Below, in pieces: positions 63,378 through 64,000 of a stretch of 64,000 bases of DNA; positions within the stretch are counted from its first letter, which is position 1; every line of letters begins with the position of its first letter. A model generated the notes under the pieces. That model was not told the DNA's origin and searched no databases. It saw only the letters and a list, made by a program, of their open reading frames with translations. The DNA is from Voacanga thouarsii (lineage: Eukaryota > Streptophyta > Magnoliopsida > Gentianales > Apocynaceae). The stretch is taken from NCBI GenBank assembly GCA_026120185.1, contig JANUWF010001815.1, positions 930,001-994,000 on the forward strand, read 5' to 3'. Made by a program: the position numbers and the translations under genes.

Positions 63378-64000
63378 CTATCAAAACAGGATGTAAATCT
63401 CAAGTACAAAAGGAAAATCAAATTTCCAAAATTAAGCAGCAAGACAAGCTATTCTCTGTAGAAAACAACCATATAAGCATGTGAGAGATGTTATGCTTAG
63501 TAGTCGCGTACAAGAATCCACAAAAATGCTAGTTGAGCTCAAATCAGTATCTTGTAAAGCACTAAAACCAAGAGAAGAAAGAGAACATAGCCCATGTGCA
63601 GTAAAAACCTAATCTAAAAGAACTGACAAACTCAAGATCCAAGGAGGCAACAATAGTGGCCTTATCATCCAGAGGATAACAAATTGTAACTGAACTAAAG
63701 ATGGAGTTGATGGTGCAACTAATAACAGGAAGAAGAATCAGCATTAAGAATAACGCAAAATAAATTAGAAAATCAACTGAAATTTCTGCACTATGCTACT
63801 CAGTACTCCAAAGGTACAAAAGAAAAGGGAAAGAGCTCTGCATATTTTCTTATAAAGAGAAGGAATTGGAAATATCAGGTCAGTATACAATTTACAGGAC
63901 ATAGGGACCGCAATCTTAATAAACATCCCCTCATATAATTGTTGTAAATTAATTTTAAAAGGAAAAACAAAAACTAAAAAATTCTCCCCCAGTTTAGATA
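63378..64000 (-). other. Probable intron and upstream part of that gene
   Basis: AT-rich with one coding-like stretch at 63600-63720 on the minus strand that I cannot join in phase. No other feature seen. Confidence 0.3.

Overview
The window is nuclear DNA from a flowering plant, very probably a eudicot. It is AT-rich, the few host genes carry GT-AG introns, and most of it is nested plant transposable elements: Ty1/copia, Ty3/gypsy Athila-like, large solo LTRs, MULE, CACTA, a SINE and MITE-like copies. I cannot name a species. Nothing prokaryotic, organellar or viral was seen.

Layout. 1-3193: a ~152-bp tandem array, then the subterminal repeats and right end of a CACTA-like transposon. 3194-11591: a nest. 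A plus-strand LTR (up to 8241) is split by a minus-strand LTR (3949-7486) and lies against a decayed minus-strand Athila-type element (protease, gag, tRNA-Asp-like primer site, LTR 9895-11591). 14200-15195: fragments of a DIVARICATA-type MYB gene and an S-domain-type receptor kinase. 15915-16454: a MITE-like element with a perfect 9-bp duplication. 16583-22175: a Ty1/copia element with LTRs ~99% identical and a perfect 5-bp duplication, but a broken gag-pol.

22340-25275 is the one clearly intact host gene, ribosomal protein eL15 (204 aa, four exons), with site II and telo-box motifs upstream. Behind it lies a minus-strand fragment of a UTP10/HEATR1-like ribosome-biogenesis gene (26470-27390). 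From 27644 to 39322 I infer an unidentified plus-strand gene with very long introns holding a SINE, a 3.9-kb solo LTR (31352-35260, TSD TCCTG) and a ~263-bp tandem array; only three possible exons are visible.

39840-62700 looks like one or more large Mutator-like elements. It holds a decayed multi-exon ORF of the type linked to Ulp1-carrying MULEs (41508-44224), an unidentified ORF with one stop (52649-53137), and a FAR1/MULE transposase with seven in-frame stops but no visible frameshift (60018-62201). Motif arrays related to TGTTCATGTGTTTGTGTGG run forward on the left and inverted on the right. This block was hit by a 6.2-kb non-autonomous Athila-like element (44468-50629, TSD GAAAG) and a 4.3-kb solo LTR (55217-59473, TSD ATTTA). 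The right edge carries the last exon of an unidentified minus-strand gene (63258-63377). A GC-rich hairpin repeat occurs twice, 36 kb apart and inverted (27415 and 63133).
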